A DNA stretch of 64,000 bases from Roseateles sp. (GCF_019237615.1 NZ_JAFAGT010000023.1:1-64000), one strand, 5' to 3'. Shown: positions 29,593-39,432, counted from the first letter of the stretch. Notes: generated by a model not told the origin, from the letters alone. A program made the numbers and translations.

Positions 29593-31215
29593 ATGAGCAC
29601 AAACGGCGATTCCCTGCAGAAGATCCTCTGCATCCATCCGGATGACGACATGCTGGTCGCACTGGACGACCTGGCCCAGGGCGAGGTGGTGCGCTGGGAG
29701 GCTGAGAGCTTCCTGATCGGCACGCCGGTCTCCCGCAAGCACAAGTTCGCGCGCCACGCCTTCCAGAAGGGCGACCTGCTGCGCCTGTATGGCGTGCCGG
29801 TGGGCCGCGCGACGCAGTCCATCAAGCGCGGCGAGGCCGTGACGACCGAGAACCTGGAGCACTACGCCGCCGAGGTCGAGATCGGCGCCAGCGCCCCCTA
29901 CCACTGGACCGCTCCGGACGTGTCCGAGTGGAAGGACGCCACCTTCCCCGGCGTCGTGCGCGCCGACGGCCGCATCGGCACGGCCAACTACTGGCTGATC
30001 TTCCCGCTGGTGTTCTGCGAAAACCGAAATGTCGAACACCTTCGCAACGCGCTGGAGCGGCCGCTGGGCTATGCCGGCGACGACCTGGCCGCGTTCACGC
30101 TGTCGCTGCTGAACGAGGACATGGCCGCCCCTGCGCCACGTGCGCGGCCGTTCCCCAACGTGGACGGCATCCGCATGATCACGCACAACGGCGGCTGCGG
30201 CGGCACCCGCGCCGACGCGCGCGAGCTGTGCAAGATCCTGTCGGCCTACGCCGACCACCCCAACGTGGCCGGCGTGACCGTGTTCAGCCTCGGCTGCCAG
30301 AACGCGCAGATCTCGATGTTCAAGGAGGCGCTGACGCGCCAGAACCCGAACTTCGACAAGCCGCTGCTGGTCTACGAGCAGCAGAAGTGGGACGGTGGCG
30401 AGCAGGCCATGATGCAGGCCGTCGTGCGCGACACGCTGGCCGCGCTGGCCGAGGCCAACAAGGCCGAGCGCCGCCCGGTGCCACTGTCGGCGCTGAAGAT
30501 CGGCGTCAAGTGCGGCGGCTCGGACGGCTTCTCCGGCATCTCGGCCAATCCGACCATGGGCCAGGTCTCCGACATGGTCGTGGCGCTGGGCGGTTCGTCC
30601 ATCCTCGCCGAGTTCCCGGAGCTGTGCGGCGTCGAGGCCAACCTGATCGAGCGCTGCGTCAACGATGACGACAAGCGCCGCTTCCTCGGCCTGATGCGCG
30701 ACTTCGAGGCCAAGGCGCTCGCGGTCGGCACGCATTTCGCCGATAACCCCAGCCCCGGCAACATCCGCGACGGCCTCATCACCGACGCGATGAAGTCGGC
30801 GGGCGCGTCCAAGAAGGGCGGCAGCTCACCCATCGTCGCGGTGCGCGACTACGGAGAGTCCACGCCCGACCAGGGCCTGTCGCTGCTGTGCACGCCCGGC
30901 AACGACGTCGAGTCCGTCACCGGCATCGTGGCGTCGGGTGCCAACGTGGTGCTGTTCTCCACCGGCCTGGGCACGCCCACCGGCAACCCCATCGTTCCGG
31001 TGCTGAAGATCGCGTCCAACAGCCGCGTCGCCGCGCGCCTGTCCGAGCTGATCGACTTCGACTGCGGCCCCGTCATCGACGGCAAGCCGCTGCCCGAGGT
31101 GGCCAACGACCTGTTCAAGCTCGTCGTCGACACCGCGGCGGGCCGCTACCGCGCCAAGGCCGACCGCCTGCAGCAGTACGACTTCATCTTCTGGCGCCGC
31201 GACATCTCGCTGTAA
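29593..31215 (+). CDS. uxaA: Altronate dehydratase
   Basis: 540 residues. An N-terminal SAF domain (about residues 8-85, PDDDMLVALDDLAQGEVV) is joined to the altronate/galactarate dehydratase core, with RADGRIGTANYWLIFPLVFCENR, HNGGCGGTRADARELC, SLGCQNAQISMFK, CGGSDGFSGISANPT and GLGTPTGNPIVPVLKIASN. Cysteines in these motifs fit iron-dependent catalysis. It dehydrates D-altronate to 2-keto-3-deoxygluconate, the substrate of KdgK at 38.4 kb. It is somewhat longer than the E. coli enzyme. Confidence 0.93.
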   Translation: MSTNGDSLQKILCIHPDDDMLVALDDLAQGEVVRWEAESFLIGTPVSRKHKFARHAFQKGDLLRLYGVPVGRATQSIKRGEAVTTENLEHYAAEVEIGASAPYHWTAPDVSEWKDATFPGVVRADGRIGTANYWLIFPLVFCENRNVEHLRNALERPLGYAGDDLAAFTLSLLNEDMAAPAPRARPFPNVDGIRMITHNGGCGGTRADARELCKILSAYADHPNVAGVTVFSLGCQNAQISMFKEALTRQNPNFDKPLLVYEQQKWDGGEQAMMQAVVRDTLAALAEANKAERRPVPLSALKIGVKCGGSDGFSGISANPTMGQVSDMVVALGGSSILAEFPELCGVEANLIERCVNDDDKRRFLGLMRDFEAKALAVGTHFADNPSPGNIRDGLITDAMKSAGASKKGGSSPIVAVRDYGESTPDQGLSLLCTPGNDVESVTGIVASGANVVLFSTGLGTPTGNPIVPVLKIASNSRVAARLSELIDFDCGPVIDGKPLPEVANDLFKLVVDTAAGRYRAKADRLQQYDFIFWRRDISL

Positions 31216-31235
31216 CGCCCTCTCCTGCTTCTCCC

Positions 31236-32696
31236 ATGGACACTCTGCACCGCACCGCGCCCTTTGCGCGGCCCATCAAGTTCCTGCAGTTCGGCGAAGG
31301 CAACTTCCTGCGTGCCTTCATCGACTGGCAGATCGACCTGCTCAACGAGCGCACCGGCCTGGACGCTGGCGTCGTCGTCGTGCGTCCCACCGACCGCTCC
31401 ACGCTGCCCCTGCTGGACGCGCAGGGCGGACTGTTCACGACGCTGATCCGCGGCCTGGACGACGACGGCCAGCCGGTACGCGAGTTCCGCCAGGTCGAAT
31501 GCGTGCAGCGCGAGCTGGACCTGAACCGGCACTTCGACGACTACCTCGCCGAGGCGCGCCGCCCAGGCCTGCGCTTCGTCGTGTCCAACACCACCGAGGC
31601 GGGCATCGCCGTCAACGACACCGACCGCTACGAGGACCGCCCGGCCGCCAGCTTCCCCGCCAAGCTGACGCGCTGGCTGCACGAGCGCTGGCGCCATTTC
31701 GGCGGCACGCCGGAGTCCGGCGTCGTGCTGCTGCCCTGCGAGCTCATCGACGACAACGGCCCGGCGCTGAAGGCCGCGGTGCAGCACTTCGGTCGGCTGT
31801 GGGCGCTGGAGCCCGGCTTCTCCGTCTGGCTGGACCAGGCCTGCACCTTCTGCTCCACGCTGGTGGACCGCATCGTCACCGGCTACCCGGCCGACGAGAT
31901 CGCCGCGCTGCAGGACGAACTGGGCTACAGCGACCAGTTCCTCGTCACGGCCGAACATTTCTACCTCTTCGTCATCCAGGGACCGGGCTGGCTGGCCGAC
32001 GAGCTCAAGCTCGCCGGCGCCGGCCTGAACATCAAGCTGGTCGACGACATCCGTCCCTACAAGCAACGCAAGGTGGGCGTGCTCAACGGCGGCCACACGG
32101 TCATGGTGCCCGTGGCGCTGCTGGCCGGCGTGGACAGCGTCGGTGCCGCGATGACCGACGCGCAGATCAGCGCCTTCCTCGTCGACACGCTGGAGCAGGA
32201 AATCATGCCCTCGCTGCCGCTGCCGCGCGAGGAGCTGGCACCCTTCGCGGCCGCCGTGCTGCGGCGCTTCCGCAATCCCTACATCCACCACCGCCTCGAG
32301 TCCATCGCGCTGAACAGCTGGGCCAAGTTCGCCGCACGCGTGCTGCCGCAGCTGCTGACCTACCAGGCCCGCCAGGGCGCGCTGCCGGCCCGCCTGGTGC
32401 TGGCGCTGGCGGCGACCGTGCGCCTGTACCGCGGCGATCGCATCGCGCTGTCCGACGACGCCGCCCATCTCGAATGGTTCGCCGCCGCCTGGGCCGACGT
32501 GGATGCGGACCGGCTGACGCGCCAGGAGCTGGCACGGCGCGTGCTGGCCCGCGAGGCGCTGTGGGGCCGCGACCTGAACGAGATCCCCGGCTTCACCGCC
32601 GCGCTGGGCGCCGCGCTGGCGTCGATCGACGAAGCCGGCATGCGCGGCGCGCTGCACCGGCTGGATACCCCGCAAACGGCCGCAGAGCCGGCGTGA
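31236..32696 (+). CDS. uxaB: Tagaturonate reductase (altronate oxidoreductase)
   Basis: 486 residues from the ATG at 31236; the frame is open for over 100 codons upstream but that part overlaps uxaA. The mannitol-dehydrogenase-type fold shows IKFLQFGEGNFLRAFIDWQ (NAD-binding start), RGLDDDGQPV, SNTTEAGIAV, LPCELIDDNG and the active-site region KQRKVGVLNGGHTVMVP. It reduces tagaturonate to altronate with NADH, linking UxaC and UxaA. The gene follows uxaA by 20 bases. Confidence 0.93.
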   Translation: MDTLHRTAPFARPIKFLQFGEGNFLRAFIDWQIDLLNERTGLDAGVVVVRPTDRSTLPLLDAQGGLFTTLIRGLDDDGQPVREFRQVECVQRELDLNRHFDDYLAEARRPGLRFVVSNTTEAGIAVNDTDRYEDRPAASFPAKLTRWLHERWRHFGGTPESGVVLLPCELIDDNGPALKAAVQHFGRLWALEPGFSVWLDQACTFCSTLVDRIVTGYPADEIAALQDELGYSDQFLVTAEHFYLFVIQGPGWLADELKLAGAGLNIKLVDDIRPYKQRKVGVLNGGHTVMVPVALLAGVDSVGAAMTDAQISAFLVDTLEQEIMPSLPLPREELAPFAAAVLRRFRNPYIHHRLESIALNSWAKFAARVLPQLLTYQARQGALPARLVLALAATVRLYRGDRIALSDDAAHLEWFAAAWADVDADRLTRQELARRVLAREALWGRDLNEIPGFTAALGAALASIDEAGMRGALHRLDTPQTAAEPA

Positions 32697-32701
32697 CCAA
32701 G

Positions 32702-32723
32702 GGCCGCCCGGCCACGGGCGGCC
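32702..32723 (+). repeat. GC-rich hairpin between uxaB and exuT
   Basis: GGCCGCCCG and CGGGCGGCC form a perfect 9-bp stem with a GCCA loop in the 59-base gap between the two genes. There is no T-run, so a role in mRNA stability or partial termination between the enzyme genes and the transporter genes is more likely than a full stop. Confidence 0.5.
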
Positions 32724-32755
32724 ATGAATGAAAACGAGTCGTTGGAGACAACCTG

Positions 32756-34054
32756 ATGCGAAAGATCAAAGGACTGCGGTGGTGGATGGTCAGCCTCGTC
32801 ACCACGGGGCTGATCGTCAACTACCTGGCCCGCAACACGCTGTCGGTGGCCGCGCCCACGCTGATGACGGAGCTGAACATCAGCACCGAGCAGTACGCGC
32901 ACATCGTCGTCGCCTGGCAGCTGTGCTACGCCTTCATGCAGCCCATCGCCGGCTACATCGTCGACCTGATCGGCACCAAGCTGGGCTTCGCGATCTTCGC
33001 GCTGGCCTGGTCGCTGGTGTGCGCTGGCGCGGCCTTCTCCACCGGCTGGGCCAGCCTCGCCTTCTTCCGCGGCGCCCTGGGCGCCAGCGAGGCCGCCGGC
33101 ATCCCCGCCGGCGTGAAGGCTGTGACCGAATGGTTCCCGGCCAAGGAACGCTCCGTCGCCATCGGCTGGTTCAACATCGGCTCGTCCATCGGTGCGCTGC
33201 TGGCGCCGCCGCTCGTCGTCTGGGCACTGCTCAACGGCGGCTGGGAGACGGCCTTCATCATCGTGGGCGTCGTCGGCATCGTCTGGACCTTCCTGTGGAT
33301 GCTGTTCTACCAGCACCCGCGACGCCACGGCGGCCTCTCGGAGGCCGAGCGCGAGCATATCGTCGGCGGCCAGGAGGCCCAGTACAGCGACCCCAATGTG
33401 CGCAAGCGCCGCTGGACCGAGATCATCACCAGCCGCAACTTCTGGGCCATCGGCCTGCCACGCATCCTGTCGGAGCCGGCCTGGCAGACCTTCAACGCGT
33501 GGATCCCGCTCTACATGATGACGGAGCGGCACATGAACCTGAAGGAAGTGGCGATGTTCGCATGGCTGCCCTTCCTGGCCGCCGACATCGGCTGCGTGCT
33601 GGGCGGCTACCTGAGCCCGTTCTGCCACAAGCACTTCAAGGTGTCGCTGCTGACATCGCGCAAGATCGTCGTCGTGTTCGGCGCGATCTGCATGGTCGGC
33701 CCCGCCTGCGTCGGCATCGTCGCCAGCCCCTATGCGGCCATCGCGCTGCTGTGCGTGGGCGGCTTTGCGCACCAGACGCTGTCGGGCGCGCTGTACTCGG
33801 TCACGTCGGACATGTTCGGCAAGCATGAGGTCGCGACTGCAACCGGCATGGGCGGCATGATGGGCTACCTGGGCGCCGCCGCCTTCACGCTGGTGTTCGG
33901 CGTGCTGGTCACCAAGATCGGCTATGCGCCGCTGTTCGTCGTGCTGGCGGCCTTCGACCTGGTCGCCGCCGCCATCGTGTGCCTGATGGCGCGCGAGCAC
34001 CTGCGCGCCGCCCCCGAGCCCACGCCTGCCGGCACCGCAGCGGCAACGTCCTGA
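32756..34054 (+). CDS. exuT: Hexuronate MFS transporter (ExuT-like)
   Basis: 432 residues with twelve predicted membrane helices of the anion:cation symporter branch of MFS. The start MRKIKGLRWWMVSLV, NYLARNTLSVAAPTLM, the A-loop DLIGTKLGFAIF, and RGALGASEAAGIPAGVKAV followed by EWFPAKERS are typical of ExuT/GudP-like hexuronate carriers. Between the isomerase/reductase/dehydratase genes and an outer-membrane porin it should import galacturonate across the inner membrane by proton symport. Confidence 0.88.
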   Translation: MRKIKGLRWWMVSLVTTGLIVNYLARNTLSVAAPTLMTELNISTEQYAHIVVAWQLCYAFMQPIAGYIVDLIGTKLGFAIFALAWSLVCAGAAFSTGWASLAFFRGALGASEAAGIPAGVKAVTEWFPAKERSVAIGWFNIGSSIGALLAPPLVVWALLNGGWETAFIIVGVVGIVWTFLWMLFYQHPRRHGGLSEAEREHIVGGQEAQYSDPNVRKRRWTEIITSRNFWAIGLPRILSEPAWQTFNAWIPLYMMTERHMNLKEVAMFAWLPFLAADIGCVLGGYLSPFCHKHFKVSLLTSRKIVVVFGAICMVGPACVGIVASPYAAIALLCVGGFAHQTLSGALYSVTSDMFGKHEVATATGMGGMMGYLGAAAFTLVFGVLVTKIGYAPLFVVLAAFDLVAAAIVCLMAREHLRAAPEPTPAGTAAATS

Positions 34055-34132
34055 GCCCCCCTTTCCCTCCGCCAGGCCCCGGCTGCACCGGAGTCTGGCT
34101 TCACCCCCTCCCATCCCTTCCAGGAGACAACG

Positions 34133-35395
34133 ATGACGACACGCAACAGCTTCCAGCGCTGCACGCTGGCAGCGGCCGCGGCGACCCTGCTGGCCGCCCC
34201 ACTGGCAGCGCGGGCCGACCTGCCGCCGGTGACGTTCAAGCCCTATGGCTTCATCAACGCCGAACTCGAGTCCGTCCAGGCCTCGGGCGGCACGACGCCT
34301 TACCAGCAGCGCGGCCGCGTGACCGACGGCAACTCGCGCCTGGGCGTGCTGATGAGCTTTGCGGTCGACGCCGAGCTCAAGGCCGTGTTGCAGATCGAAG
34401 CCAGCCTGAACAGCTTCGACCAGGGTGGCGTCAGCGACACCGGCTCGACCTCCACGCTGACCTCGCGCAACAGCTATGTCGGCCTGGAGCATGTGCGCTT
34501 CGGCAAGTTCCTGGTCGGCAACTATGACTCGGCCTACCGCAGCCTGGTCGGCTCCGGCGGCGAGCTGGGCGGCAACCTGGGCCTGAGCGTGCAAGGCCTG
34601 GACCTGTGGAACAACACCTCGGCCCAGCTGACCGGCAACAACTACAGCGTGTTCAGCCGCGGCGAAGCCCGGCTGAAGAACTCGGTCCACTACTTCTCGC
34701 CCGAGTGGAAGGGCCTGCAGGCGGCCGTGTCCTACGGCCTTGACGAGGCGCGCAGCGGCGGCCTGAACCGCGGCCGCGCATCGCTGGGCGTCAAGTACCG
34801 CATCGGCGCGCTGCAGGTCGGCGTCGGCTTCGACCAGCAAAGCAGCACCGGCGTGGACGTCGCGCGCGGCGAGCAGGGCTGGGGCTTCCGCCTGGCCGGC
34901 CAGGATGGCGCGTCCGCGCGCTACACCAAGCTGGTCGCGAGCTACCAGCTGCCGACCAAGACCTACATCGGCGCCGGCATCGAGCAGGCCCGCTACGGCT
35001 TCCAGCAGTTCGTGCCGCCCGCGCCGGGCAGCATCTACCCGCAGCTGCTCAACGGCAGCATGAAGCAGACCGGCCTGATGGGCTCCGTCGCCCAGCCCAT
35101 CGGCGAGCACGCCACGGTGATGCTGTCGGCAGGCCGCATCGGTCGCCTGTCCAATGCCGCCGTCGGCAGCCCCGACGACTACAAGGCCACCCAGATCTCG
35201 CTGGGCGCCAAGTACAAGATCAACGACCTGCTGACGACCTACGTCTACGGCACGCGCATCCGCAACCATGCCCAGCAGAGCGTGAACCTCGGCCAGGCGC
35301 CGCTGTTCAGCGCCAACCTCGGCAGCCCGGACGCCTACCTGTCGCCCGGCGACAGCCCGCGCGCCATCGGCATCGGCCTGATCGCGAGCTTCTGA
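34133..35395 (+). CDS. Gram-negative porin (Burkholderiales type)
   Basis: 420 residues with a signal peptide ending LLAAPLAARA and a beta-barrel of general porin (OmpC-like, gram-negative porin_4) type: VTFKPYGFINAELES, DGNSRLGVLMSF, SRNSYVGLEHVRFGKFLVGNYDS and the closing strand ending GIGLIASF with a terminal Phe. The position between exuT and the polygalacturonase suggests that it lets galacturonate or oligogalacturonates through the outer membrane. A KdgM-type specific channel is not seen. Confidence 0.87.
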   Translation: MTTRNSFQRCTLAAAAATLLAAPLAARADLPPVTFKPYGFINAELESVQASGGTTPYQQRGRVTDGNSRLGVLMSFAVDAELKAVLQIEASLNSFDQGGVSDTGSTSTLTSRNSYVGLEHVRFGKFLVGNYDSAYRSLVGSGGELGGNLGLSVQGLDLWNNTSAQLTGNNYSVFSRGEARLKNSVHYFSPEWKGLQAAVSYGLDEARSGGLNRGRASLGVKYRIGALQVGVGFDQQSSTGVDVARGEQGWGFRLAGQDGASARYTKLVASYQLPTKTYIGAGIEQARYGFQQFVPPAPGSIYPQLLNGSMKQTGLMGSVAQPIGEHATVMLSAGRIGRLSNAAVGSPDDYKATQISLGAKYKINDLLTTYVYGTRIRNHAQQSVNLGQAPLFSANLGSPDAYLSPGDSPRAIGIGLIASF

Positions 35396-35436
35396 CGCCG
35401 CGCCCCCCTCCACTGCACCCCATTTTGAGGATGTCC

Positions 35437-37581
35437 ATGAAGACCTCCATGACCCTTGCCACGCCCAAATCGGGCCAATCCCGCAGCGCCTCCGCGCTGC
35501 TATGCACCGTCGCCGGCCTGAGCCTGCTGGCGCTCGCCGCCTGCGGCGGCGGCGGCGGCGCCAGCAACCCCGGCGCGGTCAGCTATGAATCGGCCAAGCC
35601 CTTCCAGGTCGGCACGACCAGCTTCGACCCCGACCTGCCGCCCGAGCCGTCGCTGCCCAGCGACGCGCAGGTCTGCGCGACGCTGGAAGCCAGCAACACG
35701 CTGGTCAAGCGCCCTGATGGCGCGCTGCCGCCCGAGGCCGACCCGTCGGTCGCCGGCGTTGGCGTCGCCGCCGACCCGGCCAAGGTGAACCCCGACCAGG
35801 CCCGCATCCAGGCCGCGCTGGACGCCTGCGGCGCCGCAGTGGACGCCGAGGTCGGCGCCAAGATCGCCGCGGCCGACGCCGCGGCCACCGCCGCGCAGAA
35901 GGCCGCCAACCTGGCCAACGTCAACATCGCCGGCGCCACCGGCGAGGAACTGGCCAAGCCCGAGTACCGCGCCAGCAAGTTCGCGGTGCGCCTGGTGACC
36001 AACAAGAGCGGCCCCGGCAACGGCTTCATCAGCGGCCCGCTGACGCTGCCCTCCGGCGTGACGCTGTGGATCGACAAGGGCGTGACGCTGTTCGCCACCC
36101 GCGACGTGACGCGCTTCTCGCCCGTCAAGGCCGGCCCCTACTGCGGCAACACCGCGGTCAGCGCCAGCAAGGCCGGCAGCTCGGGCAACTGCTCGGCGCT
36201 GATCAACGGCAACAACCTGGTCAACTCGGCCGTGGTCGGCGACGGCAGCATCGACAGCCGCGCCTACGCCGAGATCGTCACCACCAACAAGCTTTACCCG
36301 CTGATGAAGGTGGACATGACCTGCTCCAACACCTACGTGTCCTACGCCAAGGACCAGCAGGCCGCCGACGGCACCTCCTGCGACAACGGCGGCACCTTCG
36401 TGGACTCCAAGAGCTCGGCCCGCAACATGACCTGGTGGGACCTGGCCTATCTGGGCAACATGGTGCAGAACGGCACGACGGGCTACGGATCGCAGTCCAA
36501 CTTCCGCATGATGGTCTTCAACTACGCGAAGAACCTGACGCTGTACCGCGTCACGCTGAACAACAGCGCCAACTTCCACGTCGTGCCCGCGGGCGTGGAC
36601 GGCTTCACCGTCTGGGGTGTGAAGGTGCAGACGCCGTCGCAGGCAGCCTTCGCCAACCCGGCCGGCAACGGCAACCCGCTGTACACCGGCGCGACCTTCG
36701 ACGAGGACAACGTCAAGAACACCGACGCCTTCGACCCCGGTTCGGCCAGCAAGCCCACCGCCGGCAAGCTGAGCACCGGCAGCGCGACCACCTCGGCAGC
36801 CAACATCTCCTTCGACGGCTACCTGAAGAACGTCGTGTTCGCGTACAACTTCATCTCGACCGGTGACGACGACATCGTGCTCAAGGGCAGCAACAACCCC
36901 AGCCCCGCGGGCTCGGGCCTGCCCGGCATCGACGGCAATCGCGACGTGCGCAAGGACCGCAAGTACGGGATCATGATCGCCCACAACCACATCTACTGGG
37001 GTCACGGCATCTCGATCGGCAGCGAGACCAACGCCGGCGTGAAGAACGTCTACGTCTACGACAACAGCTTCGACGGCTCCGAGGAAGGCCTGCGCATCAA
37101 GTCCGACTACGCGCGCGGCGGTGAGGTCAGCAACGTCTATTACAACAACATCTGCATCCGCAAGACGATCAACGCGCTGCTCTTCACGCCCTACTACAGC
37201 ACCAAGGCGCTGCCTGCCGGCGGTCCGCTGATCCCCAACTTCCACGACATCTACCTGAGCAACGTCAGCATCCAGGGCAAGACCAACGTGAAGCTGATGG
37301 GCTTCCAGGCCAACACCGGCGGCTACACCAACCCGCAGTACCCGCTCGTCATGACGATGACCAACGTGGTCACGGACACGCCCAACGGCATGGACCTGAT
37401 CTCGTCCGACGCCAACCTGACGCTCAGCGGCGTGAACCTGCCCATCCTGCCGGATGCCGCCCGCCGCATCACCGTCAACGGCATGGCGACGCAGGCGGTC
37501 GACCCGTCCAAGATCGTGGACTGCAGCCGCGCCTACGTGGACTTCCCGTCGCTGACCAGCCCCAACGGCACCGGCTGGTAA
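35437..37581 (+). CDS. Polygalacturonase lipoprotein (GH28)
   Basis: 714 residues from the ATG at 35437 (GAGG six bases upstream); TTG 35425 and ATG 35431 are less likely. A lipoprotein signal (SLLALAACGGGGG) precedes a ~100-residue linker-like region and a right-handed beta-helix. All four catalytic signatures of glycoside hydrolase family 28 are visible: NTD (428-430), DD in TGDDD (477-479), GHG (522-524) and RIK (553-555). It should hydrolyse pectate on the cell surface or in the periplasm and deliver galacturonate to the neighbouring porin, transporter and enzymes. The N-terminal linker region is unusually long. Confidence 0.9.
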   Translation: MKTSMTLATPKSGQSRSASALLCTVAGLSLLALAACGGGGGASNPGAVSYESAKPFQVGTTSFDPDLPPEPSLPSDAQVCATLEASNTLVKRPDGALPPEADPSVAGVGVAADPAKVNPDQARIQAALDACGAAVDAEVGAKIAAADAAATAAQKAANLANVNIAGATGEELAKPEYRASKFAVRLVTNKSGPGNGFISGPLTLPSGVTLWIDKGVTLFATRDVTRFSPVKAGPYCGNTAVSASKAGSSGNCSALINGNNLVNSAVVGDGSIDSRAYAEIVTTNKLYPLMKVDMTCSNTYVSYAKDQQAADGTSCDNGGTFVDSKSSARNMTWWDLAYLGNMVQNGTTGYGSQSNFRMMVFNYAKNLTLYRVTLNNSANFHVVPAGVDGFTVWGVKVQTPSQAAFANPAGNGNPLYTGATFDEDNVKNTDAFDPGSASKPTAGKLSTGSATTSAANISFDGYLKNVVFAYNFISTGDDDIVLKGSNNPSPAGSGLPGIDGNRDVRKDRKYGIMIAHNHIYWGHGISIGSETNAGVKNVYVYDNSFDGSEEGLRIKSDYARGGEVSNVYYNNICIRKTINALLFTPYYSTKALPAGGPLIPNFHDIYLSNVSIQGKTNVKLMGFQANTGGYTNPQYPLVMTMTNVVTDTPNGMDLISSDANLTLSGVNLPILPDAARRITVNGMATQAVDPSKIVDCSRAYVDFPSLTSPNGTGW

Positions 37582-37698
37582 GCCGCGATGCGGGGCTGGC
37601 TATCGAAACCCCGAGGGCCGGCCCCGCCCGGGCGATTCCATAATCCATAACGTACCGACGCGCGGCCTGCGGGTCGCGCCCCCTCAACCCCGTCGACG

Positions 37699-38406
37699 AT
37701 GCTTCCAAACGCCGTGAACGGCACCGCCACCACCGCAGCCCGCCGCGTCTACCAGGATCTGCGCCACCGCATCCTGGAGATGGAAATGCCGCCCGGCATG
37801 CGCATCATCGAGCGCGATATCGCCGCCGAGCATGGCGTCAGCCGCACACCCGTGCACGAGGCCGTGCAGCGCCTGGCCGAGGAAGGCCTGATCGAGATCA
37901 TGCAGCGCTCCGGCACCTTCGTTGCGCGCATCCCCATCGACCAGCTCGAAGAGGCCATGCTGGTGCGCACTGCCTTGGAGATCGCCGTTGTCGAACGCGC
38001 CGCCAGGCGCGTCGACGCCGCCGGCCTCGCGGCGCTGCAGGCCATCCTGGAACGCCAGCGCGACTGTGTCGCCGCGGCCGACATGGCGGGGTTTCACGCC
38101 ACCGACGAAGCCTTCCACGCCACGCTGGCCGACATCGCCGGCTTCCCCGGCGTGTGGCTGACCATCCTGCAGGCCAAGACGCAGATCGACCGCTTCCGCC
38201 GCCTGACGCTGCCCATCGAGGGCCGCATGGCGGGTGTCGTCGAGGAACACACCGCCGTCGTCGAGGCGCTGTCGCGGCGCGACCCCGCCGCGGCCAGCGA
38301 CGCGATGCGCGAGCACCTGGACCATGTGCTGCCCGTCATCGAGGCCACGCGGGCGTTCCGTCCCGACTACTTCGTCAATCAGTCGCTGTCCGCCACAGGC
38401 CGCTGA
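37699..38406 (+). CDS. GntR-family regulator with FCD domain
   Basis: 235 residues. An N-terminal winged helix (VYQDLRHRILEMEMPPGMRI, ERDIAAEHGVSRTPVHEAVQRL) is followed by an all-helical FCD ligand domain (about residues 85-215) with metal-ligand histidine candidates in ATDEAFHATL and EEHTAVVEAL. UxuR/ExuR regulators of hexuronate use belong to this class. Its place between the pectin genes and kdgK makes it the likely repressor acting at the inverted repeat before uxaC. The 117-base gap upstream holds a TCCATAA/TCCATAA direct repeat that may be part of its own promoter. Confidence 0.85.
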   Translation: MLPNAVNGTATTAARRVYQDLRHRILEMEMPPGMRIIERDIAAEHGVSRTPVHEAVQRLAEEGLIEIMQRSGTFVARIPIDQLEEAMLVRTALEIAVVERAARRVDAAGLAALQAILERQRDCVAAADMAGFHATDEAFHATLADIAGFPGVWLTILQAKTQIDRFRRLTLPIEGRMAGVVEEHTAVVEALSRRDPAAASDAMREHLDHVLPVIEATRAFRPDYFVNQSLSATGR

Positions 38407-38443
38407 CCTGCCGGCCGCGGCGCAGACCGAGGCCCCCTCCACC

Positions 38444-39415
38444 ATGAACTCTCTCGCCCCCAGCGCCACGCGGGCGCCGATGGCCGTCGCCGTCGGCGAA
38501 TGCATGATCGAACTCAGCGACGCCGGTGCCGGCCTGCTGCGCCAGGCCTTCGGTGGCGACACGCTGAACACGGCCGTCTACCTGGCGCGCCTGGCCGGCG
38601 ACGCCTACCGCGTCGGCTACGCCACGGCCCTCGGCGACGCCGACTTCTACAGCGCCGCGATGCTCGAAGCGTGGCGCACCGAAGGCCTGGACACGACCTG
38701 GGTCCAGCGCCGCGCCGGCGAACTGCCGGGGCTCTACACCATCCAGGTGGATGCCCATGGCGAGCGCCGCTTCGCCTACTGGCGCAACGACAGCGCCGCG
38801 CGCCGCTACCTGTCCAGCGACGCCAGCCCGCTGCTGGCCCGCGAGGCCGACATCGACCTCCTCTACGTCAGCGGCATCAGCCTGGCCATCCTGCCGGAGA
38901 CCGACCGCGCACGGCTGCTCGCACTGATGCAGCGACTGCACGCGCGCGGCGCCTGCGTCGTGTTCGACAACAACTACCGCCCGCGACTGTGGCCCGACGC
39001 CGCCGTCGCGCAGCGCGCCTATGCCGACGCCTACGCGACTGCCAGCGTCGCGCTGGTGACGCTGGACGACGAGATGGCGCTGTTCCCCGGCAGCGGCGGC
39101 GAAGACACCGCACTGGCGCAGTGCCGCGCACGCTGCGGCGATGGCACGGAGCTGGTCGTCAAGCGCGGCCAGGCAGACACGCTGGTGGCCCGGCTGCCGG
39201 GCGAGTTCCAGGCCGTGCCCACGCGGCGCGTCGAGCGCGTCGTGGACACCACGGCGGCCGGCGACTCCTTTGCGGCCGGCTACCTGGCGGCACGGCTGCA
39301 CGGCCAGCCTCCCGCGGTGGCCGCGGCCGCCGGCAACGCGCTGGCCGCAACCGTCATCCAGCACCGTGGTGCCGTCATCCCGGCCGAGGCCATGCCGGCG
39401 GCGCTGTGGCCCTGA
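38444..39415 (+). CDS. kdgK: 2-keto-3-deoxygluconate kinase
   Basis: 323 residues from the ATG at 38444; longer in-frame extensions overlap the GntR gene. PfkB-family signatures are present: VAVGECMIELSD at the start, RQAFGGDTLNTAVYLARL, VVFDNNYRPRLW and the C-terminal DTTAAGDSFAAGYLAARL with the catalytic Asp. It phosphorylates KDG from altronate dehydratase to KDPG. KDPG aldolase, which would give pyruvate and glyceraldehyde-3-phosphate, is not in this window. A clear terminator follows. Confidence 0.92.
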   Translation: MNSLAPSATRAPMAVAVGECMIELSDAGAGLLRQAFGGDTLNTAVYLARLAGDAYRVGYATALGDADFYSAAMLEAWRTEGLDTTWVQRRAGELPGLYTIQVDAHGERRFAYWRNDSAARRYLSSDASPLLAREADIDLLYVSGISLAILPETDRARLLALMQRLHARGACVVFDNNYRPRLWPDAAVAQRAYADAYATASVALVTLDDEMALFPGSGGEDTALAQCRARCGDGTELVVKRGQADTLVARLPGEFQAVPTRRVERVVDTTAAGDSFAAGYLAARLHGQPPAVAAAAGNALAATVIQHRGAVIPAEAMPAALWP

Positions 39416-39432
39416 CCTCACGCACCAGCGAC

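Noticed and set aside
37638-37652. TCCATAA/TCCATAA direct repeat ahead of the GntR gene
   Set aside because: It could be a regulator site, but it is short, not palindromic and does not match the repeat before uxaC, so it is mentioned only with the gene.
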